This document shows, piece by piece, positions 61,342 through 64,000 of a stretch of 64,000 bases of DNA. This DNA comes from Lichenostomus cassidix. Lineage: Eukaryota > Chordata > Aves > Passeriformes > Meliphagidae. The position numbers and the translations under genes are program-made. The stretch is from positions 108,366,443 to 108,430,442 of the forward strand of contig CM039182.1 of the NCBI GenBank assembly GCA_008360975.2, given 5' to 3'. Each line of letters opens with the position of its first letter. Positions within the stretch are counted from its first letter, which is position 1. The notes below the pieces were generated by a model. It searched no databases. It was not told the DNA's origin and worked only from the letters and a program-made list of their open reading frames with translations.

Positions 61342-61686
61342 AGATAATGCAAGCAAGCATCAAAGACACAAGATGAACATCACTGCAAACCACAACTACA
61401 TCATCGTTCTTTCTATTCCTTTTATCTCAACCATCATGATAAAAGTTCATAAAGTCTGGAAAATAATTCATCATCTGGATAAAATACTGTGCTAAAGTCA
61501 CTGAAGTGTCTGACTTAGTGCTGTGTACCGTCATGCAATGGAGAAAAATGGAAATATGTTGTGTAACATGTCTGCCCTGTCCTTCAAGTCTACCTGAACA
61601 TGCAGAAAACATGAAAACTGCATCCTGACTTTCAGTCAACACAGCAAAGTCTAAGTTTGCTATATTATCATTATGCAGTTTTCTGT

Positions 61687-61692
61687 AATAAA
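61687..61692 (+). terminator. MEP1B: Polyadenylation signal of MEP1B
   Basis: AATAAA 346 bp after the stop codon; the first canonical signal downstream. Transcript end is expected near 61,705-61,720. Confidence 0.75.
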
Positions 61693-61719
61693 GGCGAGCT
61701 GGACCTGTTTTCACAGGGT

Positions 61720-62149
61720 GCCCAGCAGTTCTCAGTAGTTCTCCTGCTGCAGCTGTCAGTCATTAGTGTGAGAGTTTGTGGAGTGTGGGAGCGTCTGGTT
61801 CATTAAGTTACTTGGTTGTGATCTACTCACTATAAAAGAAATAACAAGTAATGAGGAAAGTGATAAATGAGCCTCACAGACACACAAACATTAATGAGGA
61901 AGTCACAACAGAGACAATAATGAGGATCCAGAATGCTTCAGCCACTGATTGATGGTCCATTAGAGGAACTACTCGGGCAGAACCCTCAAGAATGTCAACC
62001 TGAGCAATTATTAACTGATAGGAAGGGGAAAATATGATTAACATAAGTGTTGTGGAAAAGTTGAGGCTGCTTGAGATACAGGCTATCATAAAATGCTTGT
62101 AGATTTATGCAAAAATGACTATAAGGTGTTTAGGGGAAGGATCAGAAGA
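61720..62149. other. Intergenic downstream of MEP1B
   Basis: No gene seen. The next gene in the mammalian order (GAREM1, opposite strand) is not visible within the window. Confidence 0.5.
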
Positions 62150-62495
62150 TATAAAGAAAAGCTGGGGGAAATGGGGCCAGTACCTGGAGAGACCCACATG
62201 CAGAAGAGATCTGTGTGCCAATGACCAGGGGAGACCACAGGTCTTAGGGCTCATGGATCTAGGTACTAGCATATGGAGGGACTTGCATGGAAGGGTCTGT
62301 GTGCCAGGAACTGGGGGACTGTGGGCCATAGGGCTTGTAGGTGTAAAGACCAGCAACTGGAGGGGCTGGTGGGTGTGTTTTGTGTGTCTCTTGAAAGGTC
62401 CATGTGCCAGCAGCAGCCAAAGGGATCACATTACGTGTGGGTGTGTGAGAGGTCTAAGTGCTAGCAACTGGAGAGATCTGTGTGTGTTGATATTT
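62150..62495. repeat. Degenerate minisatellite-like repeat, unit about 85-95 bp
   Basis: Three to four diverged units share the order 'GGTCTGTGTGCCA(G)..AACTGG..GGACTGTGGG/CCACAGG..TAGGGCTC/TTG..CTAGCA-ACTGGAG(G)G'. Starts are near 62,202, 62,290 and 62,395. Units differ by many substitutions, so the array is old. It explains the long overlapping ORFs on both strands. Confidence 0.6.
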
Positions 62496-64000
62496 CTTCA
62501 GTGAATTTAATTCTCAGTATGTGCACATAACTCACTAGCAAGCTTCAAGCTGGACTAGCTGATGACTTGGAGGAAACATTTCCACATCTGGAGGACTTGC
62601 CCTATCTGTCAAGCAGAAGGTGACTTATATACCACTGCCAGGACCCCCAGACACAGATATTAAACAGGTTTAGAGGCCATGCTAACATCCAAAGGGACTG
62701 TGCATGTTTGGATGTGTTTATGGGTGTGGAGAATAAGGGCATGCAGTTTTTTCCCAGAGAGCCTTCATTCTGATTTCCTGGATGGGAGGAAGAGGACAGG
62801 GTTGTGTGCCCTTGTGAGTTTGGGTAGCATTACAGAGGGGTTGTGTTGCCCACACTGCTCTGTGTGTGTGCAGCAGCCTGACCACACAGCCACTTTAGGG
62901 ACCCCTCTCTGTGTGTGAGTGTGTATCAGATACAACCCTGCTGGTAGCCAGACCTGGCAGGAAGAAAAGCAGCAGTCATATCCTTAGGACTGGGATGTAG
63001 AGATCACCTAGGACCATTCCTGGGCTGGGCATGTTGGCCAGATCCTGGGATTGGGAGATTTAGTGGCTCCCTTAACACCCCTGACAAATAGGGCTATGAT
63101 TCAGTAGGATTTAGAAAAAAAAGTAAACATGGGAATGAAAGGGACAGAGGAAGAAAAATGTCCCTCCCTGAGGACACTTTGCAGAGGGAGATGGCAGTCA
63201 GCATGGGCCCAAATCATCAAATTTGTGATGTTTTGGAGGGGGGCTGTGAGAGACAGGAGTGCCAGTAATGGAAATGTCAGGTCACACCAGATGGTTGGGA
63301 GACTGGTGTGTGAATGTGTTCACATTTAAAGGTCAGCAGCTACTTTGATTCCCTGGGACGGGTGTTGATGATCTTAACATTTGTCATGCAATTTACCCTA
63401 ACTTTGGGCAAGAGCAGCTCAAATGTATGGAAATTTGATGAGGGAGCAAGTCTTCCTCCAAATGCTACTGCACAGCACAAAGCAACAAATGTGTATTCTT
63501 CTGTATCGATGCTATATATGTAGTCCTTCTCTGATTCATATTCTCTGAAATGTAGTTGTATTTAAAGCATTCATAGCTGGATTTATTAGCTTTTGTTGGA
63601 ATCCAAAGATTCATGAAAACAGCCAGACAAAATTAACAAAGATTTGTCAGAGCTAACAAACATCCTGGATAGGAAAATACCCTACTATAGCTGTCTTAAA
63701 ATAACTTTCCTATTTCCACACGTCTTCATCAGCAGTTTTCATGCAAATAATCCTGCAAATGCGCTTTCAATTAAGATATGCACATAGATTTACATGGAGT
63801 TAAGAAGACACAAATGAGACTGTTCATAAATTCAACCATGGCTACAATCCTTAACATTATAAACTGTGAACATTTTAAAATTTCAAATGCGAAGTACCAG
63901 ATTTGTGACTGTAGAGATCACTTATATTTTTGAAATCCAGATTACATGAGATACTTACCTGTATGTTCATCACAAGAGAGCTTAGTACAGAGAGCAGTAT
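62496..64000. other. Intergenic, TGTG-rich then AT-rich, no gene recognised
   Basis: Up to about 62,940 the sequence stays GT-rich and may be more decayed material related to the preceding repeat. After 63,100 it is unique AT-rich DNA. No splice-bounded coding segment or RNA gene was seen. Confidence 0.45.

Noticed and set aside
61229..61495. 88-codon ORF over the last MEP1B exon as an alternative C-terminus
   Set aside because: It is out of phase with exon 14; the in-phase reading gives TKTSF and a stop, which fits the mammalian end.
62500..64000. Possible 3' end of GAREM1 on the minus strand, the next gene in mammals
   Set aside because: No coding exon or recognisable terminal sequence was seen; the gene probably lies beyond the window.
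1..64000. CRISPR arrays, bacterial operons, tRNA or rRNA genes
   Set aside because: Vertebrate sequence with spliced genes; no regularly spaced direct repeats with unique spacers and no cloverleaf or rRNA signature recognised.

Overview
The window is a piece of a vertebrate nuclear genome, almost certainly a bird. It has long introns with GT-AG borders, one GC-rich CpG-island promoter in AT-rich surroundings, several CR1-type LINE fragments in both orientations, and an old endogenous retrovirus with an avian-style envelope remnant. The gene order RNF125 - RNF138 - MEP1B, all on the + strand, matches the order I know from human 18q12. I cannot name the species.

Layout. (1) Positions 1-10,985: gene-poor flank with two separated exon remnants of RNF125 (3112-3262 and 5808-5897). 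These appear decayed: a RING zinc-ligand cysteine is lost, one splice donor is missing, and other exons are not found. An LTR-like element on the minus strand lies between them. An unexplained exon-like ORF is at 6858-7029, and CR1 fragments follow. (2) 10,960-22,950: RNF138, rebuilt here as 7 coding exons giving a 247-residue RING E3 ubiquitin ligase, with a CpG-island promoter, a 1.37-kb CR1 in intron 3 and several polyadenylation signals. (3) 22,950-36,200: intergenic DNA with a small CpG-rich patch near 25.5-25.8 kb and a 5.7-kb provirus (29,182-34,866) bounded by two LTRs and a 5-bp target duplication. Its pol is not visible and its gag and env are broken. (4) 36,293-61,692: MEP1B, rebuilt as 15 coding exons giving a 752-residue meprin beta. 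All splice phases join, and key residues fall at the same numbers as in the human protein (Arg61/Asn62 activation site, HExxHxxGxxH at 152-162, Met-turn Tyr211). The mucin-like stalk is clearly longer than in mammals. (5) 61,700-64,000: intergenic DNA with a degenerate tandem repeat of about 85 bp.

The genes do not form an operon or shared pathway. RNF138 (and RNF125, where intact) are related RING/zinc-finger/UIM ubiquitin ligases, probably ancient duplicates. MEP1B is a membrane-anchored metalloprotease of intestinal and renal brush borders. I found no new multi-gene system. The observations most worth checking are the RNF125 decay, the meprin stalk expansion, the provirus just upstream of MEP1B, a tandem splice acceptor in RNF138, and the unexplained exon-like ORF and CpG patch.
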